Assembly (NCBI GenBank): GCA_030038435.1
Contig: JASHOY010000347.1
Span: 1 to 64,000, forward strand
Direction: 5' to 3'
DNA: 64,000 bases
DNA from: Acidobacteriaceae bacterium
Lineage (GTDB): Bacteria; Acidobacteriota; Terriglobia; Terriglobales; Acidobacteriaceae
The notes below the pieces were generated by a model. It was not told the origin of the DNA. It searched no databases and saw only the letters and a list, made by a program, of their open reading frames with translations. Position numbers and translations under genes: made by a program. Below, one piece after another: positions 36,533 through 44,961 of this stretch (positions are counted from its first letter, which is position 1; each line of letters begins with the position of its first letter).

Positions 36533-37888
36533 ATGAACGACAACTTACACCAGTTGCGCTGTATCGGATGCGGCGCGCAGATCAAGGGCGCGGACGCCCA
36601 GCCGGACTTCCGTTGTGCCGTCTGCGGCGAGCTTTTTGAAGTGGAATATCCCGGCTGGAACCAGCGAAAGGGCCCGGACCGGCCCAACCCCGGCGCGCTC
36701 AAATGGCTTTGGCGCGAGCGGCGCTGCTCGGCGGAGGCGCTGGATCAGTCGGGCGTGTGGCGATATCGCGAGCTGCTGCCGATTCTGGACAGCTTTGGCA
36801 ATACCGTGAGCCTGCGCGAAGGCAACACGCCGCTCTATCGCCTGACGCGCGCGGCAAAAGCGCTTGGCATCGACCAGCTCTATGCCAAGCACCAGGGCCT
36901 GAACCCCACGGGCTCGTTCAAAGACACGGGGATGACCGCGGCTTTGAGTGTGGCGCGTGAGCGCGGCTTCGAATGGGTGGCCTGCGCCTCGACGGGGAAC
37001 ACATCAGCGTCGATGGCCGCCTACGCGGCGCGCGCGGGCATGCGCAGCCTGGTGTTGATTCCCGACGGCAAAATAGCGTGGGGCAAGCTCTCTCAGGCCA
37101 TGGATTACGGAGCGATAACCTGCCAGTTGAAGACCGACTTCGACGGCTGTCTGCAGCTGCTGACGCAGATTGTGAAAGAGGCGCCGGTCTATCTGCTCAA
37201 TTCGGTGAATCCTTACCGTCTGGAAGGGCAGAAAACGCCAGCCTTCGAGATTGCCGAAGCGTTTGACTGGAACATTCCCGACCATTTGATCGTGCCGGGA
37301 GGGAACCTGGGCAACAGTTCGGCGCTGGGCAAGGGATTCCGTGAAATGCGCGAGCTGGGATTGACGGCACGGATGCCGCGGATTTCTGTGATTCAGGCTG
37401 CAGGGGCCAATCCCCTGGTGCGGAGCTTGGAAAGCAACGAGGGCAGGGCAATGCAGCCGGTAGAGGCGCACACGCGGGCCACGGCCATCCGCATCGGGAA
37501 CCCGGCATCGTGGCGCAAGGCGGCGCGTGCCATTCGCGAAACGGGTGGCTGGTGTATCGATGTGACCGAGGCGGAGATTGCGATTGCCAAGGCGGAGATT
37601 GGCGCGGAAGGGTTGGGTTGTGAGCCGGCATCGGCAGTAACCCTTGCGGGCTTGAAAAAGCTGCGCGCGAAAGGAGCCATTGCATCAGGGGAAACGGTGG
37701 TGCTGGTTCTGACCGGGCACACGCTCAAGGATGCCGATTACACGATCGATTTCCATCGCGGAGCGCTGCTGAGCGCTGAAGAGAAAGAAGGCGTGGAGGC
37801 GGAAATCGAATCGCTGCGTCGCAATGCCGTACAGATGGAAGCCTCGGCAGATGCGGTGCTGGCGGCCCTGAAAGCGGGCGCGCGATGA
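36533..37888 (+). CDS. thrC: Threonine synthase
   Basis: A 451-residue PLP enzyme that converts O-phosphohomoserine to threonine. An N-terminal zinc-ribbon-like segment with CIGC and CAVC (9-33) is a feature of one threonine-synthase subgroup. The PLP Lys is in TGSFKDTGM (near 127), and CASTGNTSASMAAYAARAG is the phosphate loop. It overlaps thrB by 4 bases (ATGA), so the last two steps of threonine synthesis are translationally coupled. Confidence 0.95.
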   Translation: MNDNLHQLRCIGCGAQIKGADAQPDFRCAVCGELFEVEYPGWNQRKGPDRPNPGALKWLWRERRCSAEALDQSGVWRYRELLPILDSFGNTVSLREGNTPLYRLTRAAKALGIDQLYAKHQGLNPTGSFKDTGMTAALSVARERGFEWVACASTGNTSASMAAYAARAGMRSLVLIPDGKIAWGKLSQAMDYGAITCQLKTDFDGCLQLLTQIVKEAPVYLLNSVNPYRLEGQKTPAFEIAEAFDWNIPDHLIVPGGNLGNSSALGKGFREMRELGLTARMPRISVIQAAGANPLVRSLESNEGRAMQPVEAHTRATAIRIGNPASWRKAARAIRETGGWCIDVTEAEIAIAKAEIGAEGLGCEPASAVTLAGLKKLRAKGAIASGETVVLVLTGHTLKDADYTIDFHRGALLSAEEKEGVEAEIESLRRNAVQMEASADAVLAALKAGAR

Positions 37889-38859
37889 GCGGCGGGACCG
37901 ATGGCGGCTGCCTGCGGCTGCGGCTTCCGGCGACTTCGGCGAATCTGGGGCCGGGATTCGACGCAGTCGCAGTAGCGCTGGATTTTTTTCTCGAAATTGA
38001 GGCCGAGCCCGCCGCCGAGTTTTCCATCCACGCAAGCGGCCGCGACCGCGAGCGATGCGCCCGGCTTGAGGACAACCTGATACTCGAGGCCTATCGGAGC
38101 CTGCTGAAAGACCACGGCAAGCCCGTTCTGCCCCTGGCAATTCAGATGAAGAACGGAATTCCTCTGGGTATGGGATGCGGATCGTCGGCTGCGGGCAGGT
38201 TGGCTGCAATTGCCTTGGCCGACCACTTCGGGCAGCTTGGCTGGACGGCGGAACAGATCATCGACGAGGCGTATCGCCTGGAGGGACATCCCGATAACGT
38301 GGCGGCTTGCTGGCTGGGCGGCCTGGTGACCGCCGCGTGCGAAGGCAACCGGGTGCGCGTGGCGCAGGTTGATCCGCCGCCACGATGGCGCGCGATCCTG
38401 GTACTGCCTGCGCAGCCTCTGGCAACGAGCAAAGCGCGCGCCGTGCTGCCGACTGCATTCCCAAGAGAAGATGTGGTGGCCAATATTCAGTCCGCATCTC
38501 TGCTCGGCCTGTCGTTTTCACAGGGGCGCGGCGATCTGTTGCAGGTGGCAATGCGCGATCGGATTCACCAGCCCTATCGTGCGCCGTTTTGCCCCCTTCT
38601 TGAGCCTCTGCTGCCCCTGGTGGGTGAGAACGGCATCCTGGGTGTGGCCTTGAGCGGAGCCGGACCGGCGGTTTTGGCGGTTGTAGATCAGGTGTCAAAC
38701 CTCGACGGCGCGGCGCAGGCAATTCTCCGCGCCGCCCAACCGGTGCAGCCGCCGGAACTTCTCTCCTGCCGGTTTCTTCCCGCCGGGGTCAGCCATCCGG
38801 TTGAGGTGTGCAGGGACCCTGAAAAGGTGGTAAGCGGAGACCCTACAGAGGTTCTCTAG
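37885..38859 (+). CDS. thrB: Homoserine kinase
   Basis: A 324-residue GHMP-family kinase that makes O-phosphohomoserine. The start PATSANLGPGFDAVAVALD and the ATP loop PLGMGCGSSAAG (around 90-101) are diagnostic, and GVALSGAGPAVLA is the C-terminal glycine-rich motif. It precedes a terminator-bearing intergenic element. Confidence 0.95.
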   Translation: MSGGTDGGCLRLRLPATSANLGPGFDAVAVALDFFLEIEAEPAAEFSIHASGRDRERCARLEDNLILEAYRSLLKDHGKPVLPLAIQMKNGIPLGMGCGSSAAGRLAAIALADHFGQLGWTAEQIIDEAYRLEGHPDNVAACWLGGLVTAACEGNRVRVAQVDPPPRWRAILVLPAQPLATSKARAVLPTAFPREDVVANIQSASLLGLSFSQGRGDLLQVAMRDRIHQPYRAPFCPLLEPLLPLVGENGILGVALSGAGPAVLAVVDQVSNLDGAAQAILRAAQPVQPPELLSCRFLPAGVSHPVEVCRDPEKVVSGDPTEVL

Positions 38860-38892
38860 TGCCATTACCCATGATTCCAGGAGACTTGGTAT

Positions 38893-38933
38893 TTAGGTAA
38901 GGTCCACTTTTGGGTTACTCGTCTGTTACCTAA
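38893..38933. repeat. Inverted repeat TTAGGTAA / TTACCTAA
   Basis: Two perfect 8-bp arms (38893-38900 and 38926-38933) separated by 25 nt, upstream of the candidate RNA B core. The spacing suits an operator for a dimeric regulator or a hairpin stem. Related half-site TTAGGTAC occurs at 10193-10200 in front of RNA A. Confidence 0.5.
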
Positions 38934-39047
38934 GTTTACTTGCTATTCGCTTCACGAATCCTTAAATTCGCACCGTGAGCAGTTCTGGGGGAGGGCTGCT
39001 CCAGGCGCCCGCGATCCCTCCCGGGATCCGGGCGCCTTCTCTATTTA
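38934..39047 (+). ncRNA. Candidate structured small RNA B
   Basis: Carries GCAGTTCTGGGG (38979-38990) and CTCCAG (38999-39004), the same hairpin core as at 10248-10274, then a very stable terminator stem. There is no credible coding frame. The 5' end is unknown; it probably lies downstream of the TTAGGTAA/TTACCTAA repeat. It is separate from thrB, which ends 75 bp earlier. Confidence 0.5.
39004..39047 (+). terminator. Intrinsic terminator of candidate RNA B
   Basis: GGCGCCCG (39004-39011) pairs with CGGGCGCC (39029-39036), extended by GATCCC/GGGATC around the 4-nt loop TCCC: 14 bp with one bulged C. It is followed by TTCTCTATTTAT. Confidence 0.8.
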
Positions 39048-39242
39048 TCCCCCCCGGTGGAGGCTTTTTAAATAAAACAAAAAAGGCATGTTATAGAAAA
39101 TAGGAAGGGTAAGGTAGCGGCCGCCGTTCAAGGATTGATCTATGGAACCAGGTTTGCGACTTTCCCATGCGTCACCGCATCCCATGAAAGCGCGGTTTTG
39201 GGTACTACAATCGGTGAGGGCGCAAATGCCGCAAGGAGGAAC

Positions 39243-39575
39243 ATGGCAGGTTTGGGTGTTGTGGAAGTAAACGATGCAAATTTTGATGAGGAAGTTCTGC
39301 GCAGTGAGCAGCCGGTATTGGTTGATTTCTGGGCTGCGTGGTGTGGACCCTGCAAGGCGATCGGTCCAGCGGTCGACGGGGTGGCGCAAGCTTACGCCGG
39401 CAAGCTGAAGGTCACGAAGGTGAATGTGGACGCAAATGGGGCGACGCCAATGCGCTACGGTATCCGTGGAATTCCCGCGCTGCTTTTCTTTAAGGATGGC
39501 AAAGTGGCTGACCAGATCGTGGGTTACGTCCCGCAAGATGTGATCGAGGAGAAAGTGAAACGGCTGCTGGCGTAA
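39243..39575 (+). CDS. trxA: Thioredoxin
   Basis: A 110-residue thioredoxin with the active site W33-C34-G35-P36-C37 and the cis-Pro loop GIPALLFF. It reduces protein disulfides in the cytoplasm. AAGGAGG lies just before the ATG at 39243, and a near-ideal bidirectional terminator follows. An AT-rich leader (39065-39110) probably holds its promoter. Confidence 0.96.
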   Translation: MAGLGVVEVNDANFDEEVLRSEQPVLVDFWAAWCGPCKAIGPAVDGVAQAYAGKLKVTKVNVDANGATPMRYGIRGIPALLFFKDGKVADQIVGYVPQDVIEEKVKRLLA

Positions 39576-39615
39576 GGAGCGGGCGGCGAGGGCATTCCCG
39601 CCTCGGTAAGAAATT

Positions 39616-39657
39616 GGCAAGAAAAAATCCGGCCAGAGCGCCGGGTTTTTTCTTGCC
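39616..39657. terminator. Bidirectional intrinsic terminator
   Basis: GGCAAGAAAAAA is complementary to TTTTTTCTTGCC, with an inner TCCGG/GCCGG(G) part. The A-run and T-run make it work in either direction; it ends the thioredoxin gene. Confidence 0.9.
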
Positions 39658-39926
39658 CGCGGCCCGGAACAGGGGAGCGGGTGCTGAAGAAACCGCGGCC
39701 TGTTGCCGATAGACGTTATGGACAGGTGCGCTTAACCCGTTTTGGGACAACTCTGCCTCTTTTCCTTTTCTGAAATTTCCCGCCTGACATTTCTTCTTTC
39801 CAATCTTGAGTTCTCTCTTTACCCGCGTAAAGGTGGAAGGGACGGCCAATCCTTAGCTCATGCTAAAGCGACGGCCGGAACAAGCGGGCGAGGCGGAGAG
39901 TGCCGCGCTCCCGGAGGAAGGCCGAA
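39658..39926. other. Intergenic leader of the flagellar regulator genes
   Basis: No gene. It contains two small perfect inverted repeats: CTTTAC-CCGC-GTAAAG (39816-39831) and TTAGC-TCAT-GCTAA near 39855, plus T-rich stretches around 39757-39800. GCCGATAG at 39705-39712 resembles a sigma-28 -10 but lacks a matching -35. Confidence 0.4.
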
Positions 39927-40679
39927 ATGAGATTGCTGATTGCCGAAGACGACTGGGCGCTGAGCCATTTTCTGCAGCGCGGTCTGGAGGCTGATGGATA
40001 CAGGGTGCGGCTGGCTGCCGACGGCGGAACGGCGGTCGAGGCATTCCGTGAAGATCTCCCCGATTTGACGATCCTCGATCTGAACCTGCCGGTAAAGGAT
40101 GGCGAGCACGTACTGGACGAGGTGCGGCTGCTGAATCCCGACTTACCGGTGCTGGTACTGACCGCGCGCCAGGAAGTCGATACGCGCGTACGCTGCCTGG
40201 ATCGAGGCGCCGATGACCTGATGATCAAGCCTTTCAGCCTGCACGAGCTCCGCGCACGTTGCCGGGCGTTGTTGCGGCGCAAGCGGGAAGCGCGGCTGGA
40301 ACTGCGCGCCGGAGACCTGGAACTGGACCGGCTGGAACATTCGGCCAGACGCGGTGGTCAGCCCATTGCGCTCACCAACAAGGAGTTCGCACTTCTGGAG
40401 CACCTGATGCTCAATCGCGGCCAGTGCGTTACCCGGGTGGAGCTGCTCGACACGGTGTGGAACATGGAGCCGGCGCAGACCACCAACATCGTGGATGTTT
40501 ATGTGAATTACCTGCGCCGGAAACTCAACGATCCACCGCCAGGCATACTGATCCGCACCGTGCGCGGATGCGGCTACCTGGTGCCTGCGGAAAGCGAGCT
40601 GGCGCCCAAAGATGTGGCGCTGCTTCCAAACCTGGCAACTGTGGCCGGAAGTCCGGCTCCAGGCGTCGCGATGAATTAA
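39927..40679 (+). CDS. OmpR-family response regulator
   Basis: A 250-residue two-domain regulator. The receiver has the acidic pair in IAEDDW, the phosphoacceptor D51 (ILDLNLP) and the Lys in LMIKPF near 101. The winged-helix output domain spans about 125-225 (ALTNKEFALLEHLMLNRG, NIVDVYVNYLRRKL, IRTVRGCGYL). It lies 42 bp before the sigma-54 activator and the flagellar genes, with no histidine kinase nearby. GGAGGA precedes the ATG at 39927, which starts the receiver. It may govern the flagellar island. Confidence 0.9.
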   Translation: MRLLIAEDDWALSHFLQRGLEADGYRVRLAADGGTAVEAFREDLPDLTILDLNLPVKDGEHVLDEVRLLNPDLPVLVLTARQEVDTRVRCLDRGADDLMIKPFSLHELRARCRALLRRKREARLELRAGDLELDRLEHSARRGGQPIALTNKEFALLEHLMLNRGQCVTRVELLDTVWNMEPAQTTNIVDVYVNYLRRKLNDPPPGILIRTVRGCGYLVPAESELAPKDVALLPNLATVAGSPAPGVAMN

Positions 40680-40721
40680 GAGCTTACTGAAGATTGCGCG
40701 ACCAGCGCGAGGAGTTGAAAG

Positions 40722-41975
40722 ATGCAAACTGTCCCGGCTTCCGTCTCATCCGGCGCCATTCGTATCCATCCGCGCACTGCGCTGGTTGCCAGCGCCGACA
40801 GCAATTTCCGCCGCCGCCTGGTGCAGGTTCTTAGCGGCTTGCGCTGGCAGGTGCGCGAAGCCGCAGGGGGCGCCGAGGCCTGGTCGCAGCTTGAAGCTGC
40901 CACCCCGGAAGCCATGATTGTCGATTCCTGGCTGCCGGATCTCGAGTTGAAGGAGTTTCTGAAAGACTTTCGCGATTCATTTCCACAAGTAGAACTGGTG
41001 GCCGCCTGCGCATCAGACAAGATGGATGGCCCGCGCGGCCCCCATCGGCAGGAGCTTCTTTATGCGCTGCGGAGCACCCAGGAAACCGATACTGCGGCTT
41101 GGAATGTGGCACCAGCGCGCTCCGATGAGCTTACCCTTCCCCAAACTGCTCGCGACGCACACGCCGTGGCCGCTGAGAATCCGGGCACGCCGTTGCCAAC
41201 CCGAAGCCCGGCCGACCGGCTTCCAGAGCTCATAGGTGACGCACCCTGCATGGTGGAAATCAGCCGCCGCGTGCGCCTGGTGGCCCCGCGGACGACGCCG
41301 GTGCTCATCGAGGGGCCCACCGGGTCGGGCAAGGAGATTGTAGCCGAGGCTGTGCACAGGCTCTCGCCACGCAGCCGCAAGCCCTTTGTAGCCATCAATT
41401 GCGCGGCCATCCCCGAAGCACTGCTTGAAGCCGAGCTTTTCGGTCACACGCGCGGCGCGTTCACCGGCGCGGTGCAGGGGCGCGTGGGCCGCATCGAGGC
41501 TGCCGATGGTGGCACCCTGTTTCTGGATGAGATTGGCGAGATGCCGCTCGGGCTGCAAGCCAAATTGCTGCGTTTTGTCGAGTGCGGCGAGTTGCAGCGA
41601 GTAGGAGACAACGAGACGGTGAAGGTGGATGTGCGGGTGGTCGCGGCCACTCACCGGCCGCTGGCGCGCCACGCAGAGGATGGCCGCTTCCGCTCTGATC
41701 TTTATTACCGTCTGGCGGTGTTTCTCATCCGTACTCCGGCGTTAAGCGAACACGCCGCGGACCTGCCGCTGCTGATCGAGCATTTTCTCGAACAAATGGG
41801 CCGGCGGGCGCCGGTGAAGCGCATGGACGAAAGCGCGCTGGCCCGGCTGGCCGGGCACACCTGGCCGGGAAATGTTCGCGAGCTGGAGCACGTGCTGGAA
41901 CGGGCCGCGATTCTGGCCGGGGACGAGCCGGTGATTACGGCTGGCGAAATCGACTTCGGGCTGATGGTGAACTGA
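40722..41975 (+). CDS. Sigma-54-dependent activator lacking a Fis domain (FlgR-like)
   Basis: A 417-residue enhancer-binding-type protein. The N-terminal receiver-like domain has D68 in IVDSWLP but an incomplete acidic pocket. After a linker, the AAA+ domain has Walker A GPTGSGKE (198-205), the sigma-54 contact loop GAFTGA (245-250), Walker B LFLDE and the R-finger region [11 protein letters not shown]. It ends about 25 residues after that motif, so the usual C-terminal Fis helix-turn-helix is absent, as in Helicobacter FlgR. It begins the flagellar block (flgB starts 19 bp later), so it is the likely activator of the sigma-54 promoter at 48781. Confidence 0.9.
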   Translation: MQTVPASVSSGAIRIHPRTALVASADSNFRRRLVQVLSGLRWQVREAAGGAEAWSQLEAATPEAMIVDSWLPDLELKEFLKDFRDSFPQVELVAACASDKMDGPRGPHRQELLYALRSTQETDTAAWNVAPARSDELTLPQTARDAHAVAAENPGTPLPTRSPADRLPELIGDAPCMVEISRRVRLVAPRTTPVLIEGPTGSGKEIVAEAVHRLSPRSRKPFVAINCAAIPEALLEAELFGHTRGAFTGAVQGRVGRIEAADGGTLFLDEIGEMPLGLQAKLLRFVECGELQRVGDNETVKVDVRVVAATHRPLARHAEDGRFRSDLYYRLAVFLIRTPALSEHAADLPLLIEHFLEQMGRRAPVKRMDESALARLAGHTWPGNVRELEHVLERAAILAGDEPVITAGEIDFGLMVN

Positions 41976-41994
41976 CCGGCGAGGAGGCTGGCCT

Positions 41995-42363
41995 ATGGGC
42001 ATGGCGATCGAGACGCGGCTGAGCGAGCAACTGGCATGTTACCTTGACCTGGCTTCCGACGAGGCCAAGGTAACGGCGGCGAACATGGCCAACATCGATA
42101 CTCCCGGTTACAAAGCCGAGGGTTTCGATTTCACGGCGGAGATGCAGAAGGCGATGGGCGAAGTGGACCAAGCCGCCGGCGTGCAGGCGGTGCGGGTGCA
42201 GCCAGAGGATGGTCTTATAGCGCGACCTGACGGCAACGATGTTTCCATGGACCGCGAAGGGTTGAACCTGTCGGAGGCGCAATTGAAGTTCAAGACTGGC
42301 GTAGCCCTGCTGAAAATCGAGTATCAGCAGGTGATGGACGCTATCCAGTCTGGCGCCAAATGA
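41995..42363 (+). CDS. flgB: Flagellar basal-body rod protein FlgB
   Basis: A 122-residue proximal rod protein, exported by the flagellar type III system. The family signature NMANIDTPGYKAEGFDF is near residue 31, and the C-terminal helix (LKFKTGVALLKIEYQQVM) is typical. GAGGAGG precedes the ATG. Confidence 0.94.
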   Translation: MGMAIETRLSEQLACYLDLASDEAKVTAANMANIDTPGYKAEGFDFTAEMQKAMGEVDQAAGVQAVRVQPEDGLIARPDGNDVSMDREGLNLSEAQLKFKTGVALLKIEYQQVMDAIQSGAK

Positions 42364-42386
42364 GCCGGAGATAAGGAGCAGGCCTA

Positions 42387-42881
42387 ATGAACCTCTTCGG
42401 GGTGATGGAGACTTCCGGCAGCGCCATGCAGGCGGAACGAATGCGTGCCGAAGTGGTGGCGGCGAACATGGCCAACGCCGAAACCACGCGGACGGCCTCC
42501 GGGGGCCCCTATCGCCGCCAGGAGGTGGTTTTTGCGGCGGATCAAGGAGATCCTAATTTTCTGAACTCGATCGGCGCGGCCACGCAGTCTGGATTGGGAG
42601 CTGTGCCGGTGCCGCTCGTGACCTCTCCGCTGGGCTCGGTTGCGGTGGCGCCCGGCGTGCATATTGCGCAGGTGGTCCAGGACCCCTCGCCGCCGCTCCA
42701 ACGCTATGATCCCGGTGATCCCGATGCGGGACCGGGAGGATATGTTTCCTATCCCGACATCAACCCGCTTACGGAGATGGTGGATCTCATGGGTGCGACG
42801 CGGGCTTACGGACTGAATGGTTCCGCTGTGCAGGCGGAGAAAACAATGATCGATTTGGCACTGGAGATCGCCAAGAGCTAG
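42387..42881 (+). CDS. flgC: Flagellar basal-body rod protein FlgC
   Basis: A 164-residue proximal rod protein. MNLFGVMETSGSAMQAERMRAEVVAANMANAETTRT is represented by its N-terminal NMANAET block, GPYRRQEVVF follows, and the C terminus has YVSYPDINPLTEMVDLMGATRAY. AAGGAG lies upstream. Its TAG overlaps the possible GTG of fliE by one base. Confidence 0.95.
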   Translation: MNLFGVMETSGSAMQAERMRAEVVAANMANAETTRTASGGPYRRQEVVFAADQGDPNFLNSIGAATQSGLGAVPVPLVTSPLGSVAVAPGVHIAQVVQDPSPPLQRYDPGDPDAGPGGYVSYPDINPLTEMVDLMGATRAYGLNGSAVQAEKTMIDLALEIAKS

Positions 42882-43243
42882 TGGGAGAGACAGGAAGCGC
42901 TGGAAACAAGGCAGCAGGGGGTGGAACTATGGTGGCGGCAATGAGTGCAGTGACGGCGGCGGGGAATACCAGCGCGGCTACCGCGAGTGCGGGGTCTGCT
43001 TCGGCGGAGCAGCCGCAGCAGGCAGCCCCGTTCAGTGACCTGCTGACGAATGCTGTGGGACAGGTAAGCCAGCTCCAACAGCAGGCACGGGCGGCTGTGG
43101 AAGGGCTGATGACCGGCTCCGGCGTGGATGTGCACGAGGCAATTATTGCCGAGCAAAAGGCCGAGATGGCATTCGAGCTGGCGCTTTCGGTGCGCAATAA
43201 GGCCGTCGAGGCATACCAGCAGGTCATGGGAATGCAGTTCTAA
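42881..43243 (+). CDS. fliE: Flagellar hook-basal body protein FliE
   Basis: A 120-residue adaptor between MS ring and rod. The conserved C-terminal half reads VHEAIIAEQKAEMAFELA and SVRNKAVEAYQQVMGMQF. The GTG at 42881 overlaps the flgC stop; an ATG at 42929 with a GGGTGGA site is a serious alternative and would drop a Gly-rich lead of 16 residues. Confidence 0.92.
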   Translation: MGETGSAGNKAAGGGTMVAAMSAVTAAGNTSAATASAGSASAEQPQQAAPFSDLLTNAVGQVSQLQQQARAAVEGLMTGSGVDVHEAIIAEQKAEMAFELALSVRNKAVEAYQQVMGMQF

Positions 43244-43291
43244 TGGCCAGCCCCGGGGCGATAGCGGACGGGGACTGGAGAACGCAAAAGC

Positions 43292-44944
43292 ATGGCGACG
43301 GGGACACAGTTGGAGAAGAGCACGCCGGCGATGCCCGGGCAGCCGCAGTTGGCTGGACGCCTGGCCGCGCTTTGGGGTCTGGGCCGGATGCGCTGGGCCG
43401 CCATGCAGCCGGCACAACGCCGGGGCATGCTCACGGCGGCGCTGCTGGTATGCGCCCTGGTCGTCGGCATTTTGTGGTTTGCGTTGCGCACCGACTGGCG
43501 AACGCTCTACGCCGGGCTCGATGCGGACGATGCCCAGCAGATCGGCGAAGTGCTTACCGCAGCTAAAATTCCCTTCAATGTGACTGCCGATGGAGGCGGT
43601 ATCCAGGTTCCGGCGCCGTTCCTGGACAAAGCGCGTCTGGCGGCGGCCGCCGGTGGGGGGACAAAGAGCGGCCGCATGGGCTTCGAGCTCTTCGATAAGC
43701 CCAACTGGGTAGGCTCAGAGTTCGATGAACAGGTGAATTACCAGCGCGCTCTCGAAGGCGAGCTCGAACACACCATTGATTCCCTGGCGGATATCAAAAC
43801 CACGCGCGTTGACCTGACCATGCCCCACGATTCCCTCTTTCGCGATGAGGAACGGCCGGCAAAGGCGGCGGTGGTGATCAAGTTGCGCCACGCCACGCTG
43901 GCCGAGGGTGAGGCCGATGCCATCCGCAACCTGGTGGCCTCGGCGGTGGATGGGCTGACACCTGAGCATGTTGTGCTAGTGGACGCCGACGGGCACTTGC
44001 CATTGGGCCCTAAGACACCCGAGGCGATGAGGCTCAGCGCCGAGCAGGCGCTTGAAGAGAAACTGGTCTCGACGCTGGAACCAGTAACCGGCGCCGGGAA
44101 TGTTCGAGCTTCCGTGACGCTCGACTACGACCAGCAGGCCACGGACACAACCCAGGAAACCTACGATCCCAGCCAGACGGTGACGCTCTCGATGCAGCGT
44201 AGCAGCCAGTCCGCAGGCGGCCAGCCGGTGGCGGCTGGCGTGCCCGGGACAGCCTCGAACGCACCCAACACCCAGGCCCTACCGGTCTATCCCAAGCAGT
44301 CCACGCCGCCGGAAACCGCGCAGACCGAGTCGGGAACCTACGCGACCTCGAAGACGGTGCGGCACATTGTCCAGGACCCCGGGAGACTGCACCGCATGAC
44401 GGCTGCGATCGTGGTCAATGACCGGCTGGTGAGCCCGGCACACGGCGGCAAACCGGCGGTGTGGCAACGCTGGTCGGCTGCCGATTTGCAGAACCTCAGC
44501 GCCCTGGCGCAGGCGGCGGTAGGCTACGATTCCACGCGCGGCGATCTGGTTACGGTACAGGACCTCGCCTTCGAGGACAACCGCACCGCCAGCGCAACTC
44601 CAATTACCCAGCGTGTCCTCGATACCGCAGAGAACTCGCCGGAATTGCTGAAATATGCCGCCCTGGTGCTGGGCGTGTTTCTGGTGCTGGCTATGGGGGT
44701 GCGCCCGGCACTGCGCGAAGCCACAAAGCTGCCCGCCGGAGCGAAGCAGCACAAGAGCGGCCCCAAGGAATTGGCTGCCGGGGCCACGGCAATGGCGGAA
44801 GCCGTGCTAAAGCCTCCCGAGTCCGTGGAGCTTGACCCGGAGCGGGTGCGGGCGCAGGAGATCTTCGACCAGGTGACATCGCATCTGAAGCGGGAGCCGA
44901 CGCAGAGCTCGCGCCTGCTGCAAAGCTGGATTCACTCGGATTAG
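43292..44944 (+). CDS. fliF: Flagellar MS-ring protein FliF
   Basis: A 550-residue membrane protein that forms the MS ring. Transmembrane helices lie near 47-66 and 455-475, with the periplasmic ring-building motifs between them (LYAGLDADDAQQIGEVL, GRMGFELFDKPNWVGSEFDE, NYQRALEGELEHTI, VVIKL). The C-terminal cytoplasmic tail binds FliG. An Ala/Gln/Ser-rich linker at about 295-345 is longer than in the E. coli protein. Confidence 0.95.
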   Translation: MATGTQLEKSTPAMPGQPQLAGRLAALWGLGRMRWAAMQPAQRRGMLTAALLVCALVVGILWFALRTDWRTLYAGLDADDAQQIGEVLTAAKIPFNVTADGGGIQVPAPFLDKARLAAAAGGGTKSGRMGFELFDKPNWVGSEFDEQVNYQRALEGELEHTIDSLADIKTTRVDLTMPHDSLFRDEERPAKAAVVIKLRHATLAEGEADAIRNLVASAVDGLTPEHVVLVDADGHLPLGPKTPEAMRLSAEQALEEKLVSTLEPVTGAGNVRASVTLDYDQQATDTTQETYDPSQTVTLSMQRSSQSAGGQPVAAGVPGTASNAPNTQALPVYPKQSTPPETAQTESGTYATSKTVRHIVQDPGRLHRMTAAIVVNDRLVSPAHGGKPAVWQRWSAADLQNLSALAQAAVGYDSTRGDLVTVQDLAFEDNRTASATPITQRVLDTAENSPELLKYAALVLGVFLVLAMGVRPALREATKLPAGAKQHKSGPKELAAGATAMAEAVLKPPESVELDPERVRAQEIFDQVTSHLKREPTQSSRLLQSWIHSD

Positions 44945-44961
44945 GGAAAGGCACTCAAGCG

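Noticed and set aside
39705-39712. Sigma-28-like box GCCGATAG before the flagellar regulators
   Set aside because: No TAAA-type -35 at the required distance.
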